DNA of 64,000 nt from Chloranthus sessilifolius (lineage: Eukaryota; Streptophyta; Magnoliopsida; Chloranthales; Chloranthaceae), in assembly GCA_021018995.1 (NCBI GenBank), contig CM037587.1, positions 18,973,366-19,037,365 on the forward strand. Direction: 5' to 3'. Of this stretch, positions 22,376 to 33,987 are shown one piece after another. Made by a program: the position numbers and the translations under genes. Every line of letters starts with the position of its first letter. Within the stretch, counting starts at the first letter, position 1. The notes under the pieces were generated by a model. The model did no database searches, was not told the DNA's origin, and saw only the letters and a program-made list of their open reading frames with translations.

Positions 22376-25307
22376 ATCACTTGTATGCAAATTCGATCAA
22401 CGGTAGATGTTGATCCCATGATCCTTGCAACTCTAGCATACACGCCTTGAGCATATCTTCTATCACTTAATTTACTCGCTCCGTTTGCCCATCGGTCTGC
22501 GGATGGAATGCCGAACTAAAATCCAATCAAGTGCCCATACCTTCTTGAAATTTCTGCCAAAACTTTGAAGTATATAATGGGTCACCATCGAATACAATAC
22601 TGCTGGAATGCCGTGCAACCACACTATCTCCTTCATATAGAGTTTCGCGAGTCTTCCTGCCGTATACATCATGTTGTTGGGCAAGAAGTGAGCTGACTTC
22701 GTCAGTCTATCTACTACAACCCAAATAACATTATATTTTCTTGCTATCCGCAACAACCCAACGATGAAATCCATGGAGATTGACTCCCATTTCTATTCCG
22801 ATATGGGTAGAGGTTGCAATAATCCAGTAGGGTGCCTATGGTCTACCTTCACCTGCTGACATGTCAAACATCTTGACATGTACTCGGCTACATCACGTTT
22901 CAGACCTCTCCCCCAATAGCTCTTCCTCATATCTTGAAACATCTTGGTGCTACCAGGATGGATCGCTTATTTAGACTTGTGAGCTCATCTAAAATAGTTT
23001 GCCGCAAACCGGCATCGACTGGAGTATAGAGGCATCCCCTGAATAACAAGGAACCATCGTCTCTTATAGAGAAATCCAGTCTGGTGCCTTCAATCACCAC
23101 TGGTCGAATCTTGACCAACTCAGAGTCTTTCATCTATAGCTTATGAATGTGTTCAAAAATTATCGGTCTCACTGTAATATTGGCTAAAAGAGCCCCTGAA
23201 GCTTGTACCTCAATTTTTATATCATACAATGATAGGATTTCAAACAATTTCCACCTATGCATTACCATCACAAGGATAGCTAACTAAGCTGAATCCTTAC
23301 GACTCAAAGCATCTGCTACAACATTAGCCTTGCCTGGGTGATATTGAATGGAGTAATCGTAATCCTTGAGAAACTCCATCCACCTTTGTTGCCTCATATT
23401 TATTTCCTTTTGTATAAATAAGTATCGGAGGCTCTTATGGTCAGCGAAGATCTCAAAGGTCTCCCCATATAAATAGCATCTCCAGATCTTCATAGCGAAT
23501 ATGACCGTTGCCAGCTCGAGGTCATGTGTCGGGTAATTCTTCTCGTGTTCTTTCAGCTGCCTCGACCCATAAGCAATTACTTTCTTGTATTGGTTGAGCA
23601 TGCAACCTAAACCGTTAAGAAAAGCATCACTATAAAATACGAAACTTTCACTGCCTGAAGGAATTACGAGTACTGGAGATGAAGTGAGCCGCTTCTTGAG
23701 TTCTTGGAAGCTCTTTTCGCACACTTCAATCCACTCGAACCTCGCATCCTTCCATGTGAGCCTCGTTAGCGGTTCCAATATCTTTGAAAATCCCTCTATA
23801 AAATGCCTTTAATACCCAGCTAGACCAAGGAAACTACATATATCTGTCACCGTCTTCGGTTGTTCCCATTGCACTACGGCCTCGATCTTAGCTGGATCCA
23901 CTGTGACACCCTCCTTTGAGACATGTCTCAAAAAGCTAACTTTCTTCAACCAAAACTTGTACTAACTAAGCTTGGCATACAGTTGGTGGTCACGTAGAGT
24001 TTGTAGAGAGATTCTCAAGCGTTCTTCATGTTCCTTCTTCGACTTGGAGTAGATCAGAATATCGTCGACGAATACCACGACGTAAGAATCCAGGTATAGT
24101 TTAAACACCCGATTCATCAAATTCATAAATGATGCCGGTGCATTCGTCAAACCAAACGACATCACTAAGAACTCATAGTGTCTGTATCTCGTACTAAAAG
24201 CAGTCTTTTGAATGTCCTCTACCTTGACCTTGAGTTGATGATATCCAGATCATAGATCGATCTTAGAAAAATATCTTGCCCCTTGTAGCTGGTCAAACAA
24301 GTCATCTATCCTTGGCAATGGATATTTATTTTTTATAGTAAGTTTGTTCAATTGATGGTAGTCAATGCACAACCTCATTGACCCGTCCTTCTTCTTTATA
24401 AATAAGATTGGTGCTCCCCAAGGAGACACACTTGGTCTTACAAACCCTTTGTCTAAGAGCTCTTGCAACTGCTCTTTCAATTCCTTTAACTCCACTGGAG
24501 CCATTCTATATGGTGCCTTAGAAATCGGCTCCGTACCAGGTGCTAAGTCGATGGCGAACTCCACTTCTCTATCCGGCAGTAATCCTTGTAATTCTTTTGG
24601 AAAGACGTCATCGAACTCACATACTACTGCGATCTCAGAAACAACATTCTTCCCTTCCTTTTCATCTTTCAAAAAGGCCAAGTAACCACTACATCCATTT
24701 CTGATCAAACGTTCGGCTTTGATGGCGGACACAAGTGGCAGAAACTTAGTTTTCACTCCTACGAATCGAAATAATCTTTTTGTATTCGGCCTAAAGATGA
24801 CAACCTTGTTCTTACAATCGACCATTGCACAATGCTGCGACAACCAGTCCATGCCAAGGATCACATCAAGTCCTTGCATGTCCAACAAAATTAAATTTAC
24901 TGGTAGCTCAAAGACGTCCCCATCTCTAATGGCTACTATCATCGACCTATAGACTAAGTCTGTATCCACCGATTTTTCCATCAGAATAGACACTGCCAAG
25001 ACAAAATTTAAAGTCTTTGGCTTAACCTTTATCTTCCTTGCAAATAGAGGAGTGACGAATGAGTGCGTAGACCCTGGGTCTATCAACACTCTAGCCACGT
25101 ACGCTACATAACTCCCCTTCACATATACTTCTAGCGTACCTATAAAGCATACTCATTTCAACATTTCACTCATGTAGCATATCAAAACATGATATCAATT
25201 AATCCAACTAATCTTACACATACAACCTAAATAGATACACCTTCTGAAAAAAAAAATCTCTATTTAAAGAAAATTTTCATCACATTTGATACAATGTATA
25301 AATTAAT

Positions 25308-26627
25308 CTAAGAAAAAAACTCACCTTGTATGATATCATTGGAATTCTGGGCGTCCTGAGCCGTAACTGCATAGGCCCTTCCTTGTACGACCCGTTTCTT
25401 TGCTTGGATCGGTCTTGGTGCAGAAATCGAAGTTGTTCTTCCCTTATTCATCTCCGGATAATCTTGAATTATGTGGCCTATCATTCCACATTTGTAGCAT
25501 CCTCGCATTCCCCGTCTACAGTCAACTGTTCTGTGAGACTTGCCACACTTGGCACAAGTCTCACTTGGTGTAGAAGAGGCTACTCGTGAGGTGCCTTGAG
25601 TAGCGGACACTTCTGTGGTGGCAGTAGGGCTCTCATATCAGATCGATCTCGCCAATGTGCATACAGGTGGCTTATAATAACTTTGATATGTGATTTGTCT
25701 AGGGACTGGAGCTGGTGCCATATACCTCGACTTTTTATTCCCCGAGTCATACTCATCCACTCTCCCCTGAAAGGTTCTTCCTTTATCTTGTTGCTCCCTT
25801 CGTTTGTACATGTTACTAATGTCCCTCTTAGCCACTATCGCTTTTCCCATCACATCCGCATAGCTTTCAAGTTTAAAAATCGATACTCGCTCACGGACGT
25901 TCGTCCTCAGAGCTTCCTCAAATTTGGCGGCCTTCATGATTTCTGTGGAAACTAACTCAGGTGCGAATCATGACAAGCGTGTAAACTCAACGCCATATTC
26001 TTGCACAGACATGCTTCCTTACTGCATAATTGTAAAGTCTCTTCTCATCTGAACTCTCACCTGCTTGGGGAAATATTCTCTATTGAAGTCCCTAACAAAA
26101 TTGGCCCAAGTCCATAGGCGGTGAGGGTCCTCAATTTCCCTTTTTCTTAATACAGATTTCTACCTGGGAACGACATCTCCCTCAAGCTGGAAGGATGCCC
26201 AGCCTACCTTCTCATCCTCTGTACTCTGCAACCTTTTCAGAAGCTTTTCTATCTGGTTTAACCACTTTTCAGCTTCCAATGGATCTATCTGCCCAGAGAA
26301 GCTAGGAGGTCTCAATCTCCTAAAATCAAAAAATGAAGAGGGCAACAATGCTGGAGGAGGTGGTGGTGGTGGCTGATGACTGGTGACATTATTAGCCACC
26401 AACAGTGCCGTCTGCTAAGCCAGTAACGTAGTCTGCTGTGTCTATTGGGCCATCGCAGCAGCCATAGCCTCTATGGTTAACGTGATATGATCAGTCGCAT
26501 CACCCCTCCGATCTTCCCCTTTATGAGGATTTCTTTGGTCTCTACTAGACCCTACATGAAACTCATCGTCACCTCCAGGATTCCTACTCTTGGTACGTCT
26601 AGGTCAACCCCTTCTCCCAGAAGACAT
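25308..26627 (-). pseudogene. gag: Element E gag fossil
   Basis: Starts at an ATG (26627) shortly after the PBS; the first residues are 'MSSGRRG'. It contains a proline run and 'LRPPSFSGQIDPLEAEKWL' (capsid motif), a basic linker and the zinc knuckle 'CYKCGMIGHIIQDYPE' at about 25510-25450. Gag of this family binds the element RNA through the CCHC knuckle. Broken at several places. Protease follows on the same strand with a gap of about 190 bases. Confidence 0.7.
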
Positions 26628-26716
26628 CACACTCTGCAAATGAAACCAAAGTTTCATTAACAAAAGATCGCTTCACTCTGAAAAAATCCATAACTTGTTA
26701 GAAATTCTAAAGAAAC

Positions 26717-26730
26717 TGCTTTGATACTAA
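26717..26730 (-). promoter_or_regulatory. Primer binding site of element E (tRNA-iMet type)
   Basis: Minus strand TAGTATCAAAGC directly after the LTR, close to the TGGTATCAGAGC PBS used by Tekay-type chromoviruses with initiator tRNA-Met. Confidence 0.7.
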
Positions 26731-26731
26731 C

Positions 26732-29125
26732 TGTGACAACCCAGATTTTGACACCCCGAAACCCATGCCATCAGCACGACCCTCGAGGCCGTGCCCCATA
26801 TTAATAAGTGGAACACTTGGTACATCCCTACAATCATAGGTAACATAGACGAAAAAGCTAATGAAGAACTAAATCTCCAGTTCTACAATATATCACCAAA
26901 AATAAATAATCTAAAAGATCGTTCTAATCCCATGCCTCTGCATGGGCAAAAGAACCAACGTGAGCCATCAATGCTGTAACTACGGTCACTCTAGATGGTT
27001 CATCAAAAGAATATTTCAAGTAATATTATTCTTACAAACATGGCTGGACGTACCAAGCTGAAAATATCTCTCTTAAAACAACGTCAAAGCACGCAAAAGG
27101 TCTTTTAAAAGAATCTCTCAGGAGGGGGCTCAGACTCCTCCCCTGGAATATAATCTGAGTCCTCGAGATCAACCTCACCAGAAGCAGCTCCTAACTCTGC
27201 ACCTGTGGCGTATAGTCAAAGGGTGAGCTACATCCTAGCTCAATTGGGACAATATCTGAACAAGTATATCTTTCTTACTCACATACATTTCATGATATAA
27301 ATAAAGCATGAATTCATCAATGTAAAATGATTAGAAAATAGTTTGAGATGCAAGAATAATAAACATAATGCTTTTGTTACTCTACTCATGACATCTGATG
27401 TTCACTAGTTCTCATAATTGTAACTAGGTCGGTCTCATGACTTAAAACGATTAACTTAAATAATCTCTGAGCAATATAGCATCACGCCTCGATGGAATAC
27501 CCTTCATCGTCATCTAATCAGACTATGTTTCATGTATCATTACCCACGTCCCTTCCTCATACGCGACGTGCACATTACTATACATCCCTGGGATGTCCAT
27601 TGATGTACGGATTGGCCGCCGTACCGATCATGGATATCCTGTCGAGTCAGTCATGGGTATACCGCCGTGTCGGTGGGGTATTCTACAAACCTTAAATCAC
27701 TTGTGCACTATATATAGTTATTCACCATGTAATTGTACTAAATACATATTAATTCTCAGCTTGTTCAATCCCATTCATGGACCTTCCATAACATGGATCT
27801 TTACATCCACCAGACATCCCTGGGATGTCACATTCTAATGCATCATTCAGATGTCCAATGTACATATGCATCCCTGGGATGGCTTAACTCTTTTACTAGT
27901 TGATTTAATCATTTAGCCATGTATGCACACACACACTGTTACATCCAAATACAATTCTTAGCATTTTTAATTTCAACTCAGCTTTAAAGGAAACACGCAT
28001 TCATATACTATCACTACGTACATGTTCTCGTAATTAAGTGTACAAGTTCAGATATTTCCTATCTCATACGCAACACAATTCCAAGGATCCTCCAATCCTA
28101 ATTAGTGCTTAACCATCCTTAGGTTCGGTTTAAACTAGGCCTGGCCAAACACACATAACATATCACTATATGTGTAAAAATATTGGGGTTAGAAGCCTAA
28201 CCCCATTAAACGAACAGCTCGAATGAAAAACCCATCAAAAGCCTGAATTTGTCCAAATCGATCGAACAATTTTAAATCGATCGAACGAAATCCAAAAATC
28301 AATCGAACACTTTTATTTCGTTCAATCGATTTCCTTATAAATCCATAATACCTTATTTTTGTCCACTAGGAAACCGATCGAACGATTTTATTTCGTTTGC
28401 ACAGGTTCCACAAATCGATTGAACGATTTTAGAAATCGTTTGAATGATTTCTTCAGGTTCTTTATATCACCTTACTCTTCATTAGTCAAAATCGATTGAA
28501 CGAGTTCCAATTCCGTTCAATCAATTTTTCCCATTTGCAGTATTGATCGTGTTCTATCATCTAGAACCCATCTCATCATCATCCATACCATTCATCATCT
28601 ATTTCTCAAACTAAATCACTCAAATTTATTATCTAGTATCTAAAACTAGTTTAAAATAGTTGACTTACCATTTCTAACGGTTGGATCCCTTGATCCCAAG
28701 CTTTAGCTCACTAGGGTTTCATAAACCCCCAAATCTCTAATCTCTCCTCGATATGAAGCTCAATCCGCTAGCCTTCCAATCTTAGATCAATCACTCGCAT
28801 TCAATGCACCATTTTTAGTTTCACCACTAAATTTCTCCCTCATTTACTCTTTCTCTTAACTCTCAACCACTCAATTAAAGAGAAATAAATTCTTCCCCCT
28901 TTCTTATAAACAACTAATTTATCTTAGGTGTTAAGCACCTATAACTAACTAATGCATGTGTGTGTACATATATTCATCTATATTCAATACACCTCTCACA
29001 TGATCTATGCACTTAACCTAATCATCCCTAGTCAACCAAGTCAATGTTGACCCGGTCCAACATACAACTAGTACGTCCGCTTCCCAAGGTGCACAATTTA
29101 AGCATGAATTTTTCGGGACGTTACA
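26732..29125 (-). repeat. LTR of element E, about 2.39 kb
   Basis: Plus-strand ends TGTGACAACCC and GGGACGTTACA (TG...CA). It shares its start and several inner phrases with the B LTRs: 'gccatcagcacgaccctc', 'gatggaatacc', 'gtacggattggccgccgtac', 'catccctgggatg'. A probable TATA box on the minus strand lies in AATAACTATATATAGTGC (about 27705-27720). On its U3 side is a cluster of ATCGATCGAACGATTT words (28245-28545). Confidence 0.75.
28245..28545. repeat. Cluster of ATCGATCGAACGATTT-type dyad words in E LTR
   Basis: At least nine related words in 300 bases, for example 'aaatcgatcgaaca', 'aaatcgatcgaacgaaat', 'cgttcaatcgattt', 'accgatcgaacgatttta' and 'aaatcgattgaacgatttt'. Each is a short, partly palindromic, CpG-containing sequence. 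They lie upstream of the probable TATA box, reading the LTR on the minus strand. Confidence 0.7.
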
Positions 29126-29901
29126 AGACTTGTCTGATGTCCATGCTCTTTCTTTTATATCTTGTTTGCTTAGGAGCTGCCCAATCTTATTAGAACTTGT
29201 CATCGCACAGGCAAAATCCCTTACCACTTCATGTTCTTACTCCTTATTGTATTTTTTGTGCTAATTAATGAGCAAATCTTTGTTTTCTTTGACTTTCTAG
29301 CAGGGTAGTATAAACAAAAGAAAAGGATGGACGATTATGGTTGAATCAGATTATTGGGATTTTTCACCTTATCGAAGTTAGTTTTGTGTGGGTGAAACTA
29401 GACTGTGACTATGTGATTGGCTTTGTGAAATTTGTTATTTAATGCACATGTTCTCCAGAAAATGAGTGTTAGTTACCACAGGGGAACACCATAAGGTTCT
29501 ATTGGAATTGTCACTCTTGAAAAGGGCATCACCAGATTCTGTATTGGAATTCAAGTCCTAAAGTTATAATTGCTAATCATACTTAATATTTATTAGTTAT
29601 GCTTAACTTCAAATTTGCTACTATACATCCTTTTTGAGATTGTAAGTTATTCTTTCTTCTATGTGTTGAATGTTTTCTTTGGAAAGTTTTGTTCTGGTCT
29701 AGTTAGTGTTATTTACTATAATAGATATCCGAAATGCATGGAAATCATTTCGAAACAATTGGAGAAACAGAGCAAATAAGGAAGACACGGATTGACAGGG
29801 TTCACCTAATGTGGGCTATATACCCGGGTTATGGACACTTTATTTTCAATAGAATTAGAATGATACAACTACTTCCTCTCCTCTTAGATGCATAGAACAA
29901 G
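29126..29901. other. Unassigned stretch, no gene seen
   Basis: About 780 bases of AT-rich sequence without LTR similarity that I can see. One stretch (about 29270-29310, ending TTTCTAGCAGGG) looks like an intron 3' end, but no supported exon follows. It could be the original host sequence between insertions. Confidence 0.4.
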
Positions 29902-29909
29902 ACCTTAAG
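29902..29909. repeat. Left 8-bp target duplication of MITE
   Basis: ACCTTAAG here against CCCTTAAG at 30221-30228; 7 of 8 match. Confidence 0.55.
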
Positions 29910-30220
29910 CATAGTGACAAATTTCTCCGAAAAATGTATGAAATTCACCAAATAGGGGTTAGACGAAACTTTCGGTGATTTCCCCGAGGTTGCCCAAATT
30001 TATTAATCTCGGTGAAATTAGCGAAAGTTCGCCAAAATTAATGAAACTTTTAAATTTTAGCCATTTTAAAACAATAAATAAGATTTTTATAAAAATTAAA
30101 TAATTATATATATAATTTTTGTACTTCCTGTAATATTTTTGAAACATTTTCAAACTTTTTTCGAATTTCATCCGAAATGAGCCAAATGTCCCCCTAGCGA
30201 AAACAAAATTTGTCACTATG
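29910..30220. mobile_element. hAT-like MITE, 311 bp
   Basis: Terminal inverted repeats CATAGTGACAAATTT and AAATTTGTCACTATG match over 15 bases. The flanking 8-mers match at 7 of 8 positions, which points to hAT (8-bp duplications). The interior is AT-rich with subterminal CGAAACTTTCGG and GCGAAAGTTCG words and has no coding capacity. It is non-autonomous and would need a transposase from elsewhere. Part of an antisense reading frame through it is incidental. Confidence 0.65.
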
Positions 30221-30287
30221 CCCTTAAGCATTTCATCACAGATTTGATATATAATAAGATAAAACAACAAATATGCATATAAACAAT

Positions 30288-31500
30288 GGCTTAACATAAA
30301 AACAAGCAAACAAACCCAAACCCATATTTTTCCTAAGCATTTTATAAAACATTCAACATGCAACTTGCTAATAAGTATACCATATATAATGAGCAAGTTA
30401 GAAAGAAATAAGCGTACATTTCTTTTGAGGATTTTATCAAACATGTCATCTTCAACTCGTTGATTAGTAATAGCAACACGTTTTCATGAGCAAAGAACAG
30501 GTCTTGGAGTGAGGAGGTAGAACTGAAAATGAGAAAACGAATCAAAAAAAAAAAGAAAAAATTCTCGAACTGAGTTCAAATTGCAGATCCGAGCCTGCAT
30601 TGAAGAGAAAAGAACTAGTCCTGAAGTGCCATTGGTGTGAGCAATGACACACCCGGTCTGACCTGACTTGCGAAAGCCTTCCCAAGTCGTTGTTTTTATG
30701 GCTTAACATAAAAACAAACAAACAAACCCAAACCCATATTTTTCCTAAGCATTTTATAAAACATTCAACATGCAACTTGCTAATAAGTATACCATATATA
30801 ATTAGCAAGTTAGAAAGAAATAAGCGTACATTTCTTTTGAGCATTTTATCAAGCATGTCATATGCAACTCGTTGATTAGTAATAGCAACACGTTTTCATG
30901 AGCAAAGAATAGGTCCTGGAGTGAGGAGGTAGAACTGAAAATGAGAAAACGAATCAAAAAATAAAAGAAAAAATTCTCGAACTGAGTTCAAATTGTAGAT
31001 CGAAGCCTGAAGTGAAGAGCAAAGAACTAGTCCTGAAGTGCCATTGGTGTGAGCAATGACACACCCGGTCTAACCTGACTTTCGAAAGCCTTCGCAAGTC
31101 GTTGTTTTTAGGGCTTAACATAAAGACAAACAAACAAACCCAAACCCATATTTTTCCTAAGCATTTTATAAAGCATTCAACATGCAACTTGCTAATAAGT
31201 ATACCATATATAATGAGCAAGTTAGAAAGAAATAAGCGTACATTTCTTTTGAGCATTTTATCAAACATGTCATATGCAACTCGTTGATTAGTAATAGCAA
31301 CATGTTTTCATGAGCACAGAACAGGTCTTGGAGTGAGGAGGTAGAACTGAAAATGAGAAAACTAATCAAAAACAAAAGAAAAAATTCTCAAACTGAGTTC
31401 AAATTGCATATCTAAGCCTGCAATGAAGAGCAAAGAACCTACAGTGCCATTGGTGTGAGCAATGACGTACCTGATTTGACCTGACTTGCGAAAGCCTTTG
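30288..31500. repeat. Tandem array of 412-bp units (about three copies)
   Basis: Units start at 30288, 30700 and 31112 with GGCTTAACATAAA, so both spacings are exactly 412 bp. Each unit runs through 'tttttcctaagcattttata', 'gcaacttgctaataagtata', 'gagtgaggaggtagaactg' and 'ttctcgaactgagttcaaa' to 'ttggtgtgagcaatgac' and 'cgaaagccttc'. The third unit passes directly into the Tat-type 3' UTR at 31501. The repeated minus-strand reading frame of about 100 codons in each unit is explained by the duplication. Confidence 0.85.
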
Positions 31501-31853
31501 CCATCATATTAAATAATATCATCTAGTCACTTGACCTTGTCTCTGAACATTGGTATGACCCCCCCCCCCCCCGGTACCTCGATTGTGTCAATTTTCCTCT
31601 ATTTGATTGACACTTGTAGCAGGTCGCAACACACTTGCACTCGCGGTTGAGGATACACCTCTCGACAACTACCACTGGGCCCCTGAATGACTCCTTTTAG
31701 CTTGTGCTAATAGATAAGACAGTCAAGCATTATATATCAACTCTCCTTTACACACTTGTGATTCCTCGAAAAAATGAAAAGGCACCTCGAAAGAGGGGTT
31801 TCTACTTCTTCGATGCAATTTTGTTCCACGAGAACGCGTCGAAGAGGGGCATC
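31501..31853 (+). other. Tat-type 3' UTR and polypurine tract left of the element A LTR
   Basis: Colinear with 1890-2409, with the CACTGGGCCCCTGAATG word, 'aaaggcacctcgaaagaggggt', and the purine-rich GAAGAGGGGC just before the LTR at 31854. Contains a run of 14 C (about 31559-31572). Confidence 0.6.
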
Positions 31854-32488
31854 TATAGACACCCCCTTTTCGCCCCCTTAGAGTAAACAAACATGTTCGA
31901 TCAACCTTGACCTTGCCCACAATCTCCGAAAAAGGACTGACCCTCTCCGAAGACCCTAAAACCCTAAAATATGGGGACTATATACTAAATGCATAGTGTA
32001 TAGTCGAGGTATGGGTTGAAAACATCAACCCAAAAACTCAGACCCATCAAGGCTCAAAAGTCCCTGAATTACACGCAAGATACTATGCCAAGCTAGCTAT
32101 GCACAATTAGTCCCACTTGGACTTGGCATAGACTTCCGTGCACCGCCTGAAGACTCCGATGTCGTGCATACATTCTTACGCGGAATCGATTCCACGTGTG
32201 AGACCCAATGTAGAATCAGTTCAGATATGGACTGGGACTCTACTTCCCAAGACCTCCCGAACTCCTAGATCTCGCACATACCTCCCCGCGGGGAATTGGA
32301 TTCCACGCGTAGACATATACGAGTAATTGGTTCCAAGGCACACTAGAAATAACCTGCTAAGCCAGTCACTCCCGAGTCAGTGACCGACTCAAAGTGAACT
32401 ATGCGCAGAATTCAGTTGAGCATCTCCGGTCTTGCGCGCAATTCACCTATTGCGCACATGGCCCCACGCGCGGAATTTTCCGTATACC

Positions 32489-32496
32489 TATAAAAG
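32489..32496 (+). promoter_or_regulatory. TATA box of element A LTR
   Basis: TATAAAAG in ACCTATAAAAGGACC. Confidence 0.65.
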
Positions 32497-32904
32497 GACC
32501 CCTTACCTCACCAATTTCACACAATTTCAACGGAGATCTCCCCTCTCTCAAGCCTAAGCTTCTTAGGGATTTTGAGCTTCCTTCTCTATGGCACTGGAAG
32601 GATGAAGAAGGGCTTACCTTCAGGTAATCACTTTCTAGTTCTTAGTTCTTAACTTTCCATTCTAGCTCTTAGTTCTAATTCTCAATTCCTAGTTCTAGTT
32701 CCTAGTTCTTAGTTCTGATTCGTAATTCTTAATTCATAAATTCTTCATTTTTAATCCTCAGTTTAAATTCAGTCTTTAAATCCCACTATTTACAAAATAG
32801 CCCTTAGCCAACCGATTTGTCCGAGGGAGCTTATGGAGGGGGTGCCGAGAACGGGATCGATCCTCCCTAGCATAATGGGCAACAACCGCCCTTTTTAAAT
32901 TAGA

Positions 32905-33135
32905 GTAATATTAGGAGACTAAAATAGTTAGAGTTATAGTAGCATAAGGAGACTAAATTAATTAGAATTAGAGTAGCATTAGGAAACACGAATTAACTAG
33001 AGTTGGAGTAGCAGTAGGAAACTCAGTTAGTTAGAGTTAGAGTAGTACTAGGAGACCCATAGTCAGTTAAACTTAGAGTAGGATAAGAAGATAAAATTAA
33101 TTAGACTTAGTGCAAGATTAGGAAGTTAGATTAGA
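32905..33135. repeat. Degenerate tandem repeat, about 35 bp, in element A LTR
   Basis: About six copies of 'ttagagttagagtagcatta' followed by 'ggagactaaattaa', with drift. Parallel to 4160-4760 in LTR-1. Confidence 0.65.
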
Positions 33136-33412
33136 TAAACTATAGACTACTTTAAGCTGTTGGAGTCACTGACGCTCAAAGAAAGGAGTCAACTCGCATC
33201 TCCCTCCGTGATCGATGCGTGTTGCGAATAAACATCTCAGTGTGGCGATTGCATCACCCAGGTACTTTCTATTTAGAATTTGCATCTTTAATTTCAACAA
33301 TTTAATATTTCGTACTTTATTACTCCATCACCCCTAGCCAGAGTCCACTCGGACCAAATTGGGCCACTTATTCTGGAAATCAAAAGGGACCCAGAGAAAG
33401 CACATACTAACA

Positions 33413-33987
33413 GACTGGCGATCGCGATGGGACCCTTTCTGCTAAAGTAGTTTACATCAAGCATAGCTTTATTTTTCTGCTTTATCTTAGTAAGTTTTAT
33501 TTTCCTGCTTTGTTAAATTTTATTTCTCTTCATCACTTTGCTATACACACCCACCCTCTTGAGAGCTCCTCGAGAGTCTATGAGCATCTACCACACGTTA
33601 GAGATGTCAGGGATACGTAGAATAAACCTGACCAGTAGCAGTAACTTGTCGCTATGGGGGTACCACGATAACCCCATATATGATGTCGAACCATCCAATG
33701 ATTCACCCCTATGTCACCTCAAGATTAACATGGTTGGCAATGAGGGAAACCCCTCCACTCCCCCGAGCACCAGTGATTGTGATGGCCAGGGAGAAAGAGG
33801 CATTAGGTAGAACGTCATGACCCAACAACTTGTGGAACTTAGTGTCTAAAAACAACAAAAAGGATGAGAAGAAGCAAAAGAGTTACTCCGAGGCCTGGAA
33901 GTCGCATATGAGGCCATCAAAGATCAACAAGAATAGGAGGAGCGGGTGCAAATGTAGGAGGAAAGGCTGCCTCCGACTCCAAACACC
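33413..33987 (+). other. PBS and leader of element A
   Basis: GACTGGCGATCGCGATGGGACC follows the LTR directly, the position and style of the Tat/Ogre PBS (TTGGCGAC..GGGGAC). The leader holds poly-T tracts. A short 90-codon frame at 33538-33810 is not recognised. Confidence 0.55.

Larger units (their letters stand above)
21700..25122 (-). pseudogene. pol: Element E pol fossil (PR-RT-RNase H-IN)
   Basis: In minus-strand order: protease near 25085-24800 ('[12 protein letters not shown]', 'GMDWL'); RT from about 24560 ('[14 protein letters not shown]', '[14 protein letters not shown]', '[10 protein letters not shown]' near 24060); RNase H at about 23780-23290 (ending '[16 protein letters not shown]'); integrase to about 21700, including 'MDFIVGLLRIARKYN' and 'SRQKSYVDVKRTSLDF'. 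This is the canonical Ty3/gypsy order with integrase last. The C-terminal end, where a chromodomain would sit, is not present. Broken, with roughly half a dozen breaks plus one insertion. Confidence 0.75.
21698..29125 (-). mobile_element. Chromovirus fossil E (Ty3/gypsy, Tekay/Del-like), one LTR only
   Basis: Minus-strand order is LTR (29125-26732), PBS, gag, protease, RT, RNase H and integrase, ending abruptly at the Athila array. It is closely related in protein sequence and LTR start (TGTGACAACCC) to element B. The downstream LTR is absent. Broken at many points and carrying a foreign LTR fragment in its integrase. Reverse transcription and chromatin-targeted integration are the family's known activities; this copy is a fossil. 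Confidence 0.8.
31854..33412 (+). repeat. LTR of Tat element A, about 1.56 kb
   Basis: Begins TATAGACACCCC (the family start is TGTAGACACCCC) after a PPT and ends ACATACTAACA, followed by a PBS region. TATA box at 32489. GCGCGCAATTC/TTGCGCACATGG/ACGCGCGGAATT words lie just upstream (32425-32480). The tandem repeat at 32905-33135 and the 'cagagtccactcgga' phrase near the end are shared with LTR-1. It differs strongly from LTR-1 in its first kilobase, so it is a different subfamily. Confidence 0.75.

Noticed and set aside
24365-24952. Plus-strand open frames over element E pol
   Set aside because: Antisense shadows of the protease/RT region; the minus-strand reading has clear family motifs.
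29270-29330. Intron 3' end followed by a possible exon
   Set aside because: A single acceptor-like site without a supported coding block or donor; not enough to call a host gene.
29959-31375. Repeated minus-strand frames of 60-160 codons ('KRNVRLFLSNLL...')
   Set aside because: The same frame appears once per 412-bp unit, so it is a by-product of tandem duplication; there are no recognisable domains.
31559-31572. Run of 14 C
   Set aside because: Simple homopolymer in a 3' UTR; it may also be a sequencing or assembly length error, and no function is implied.
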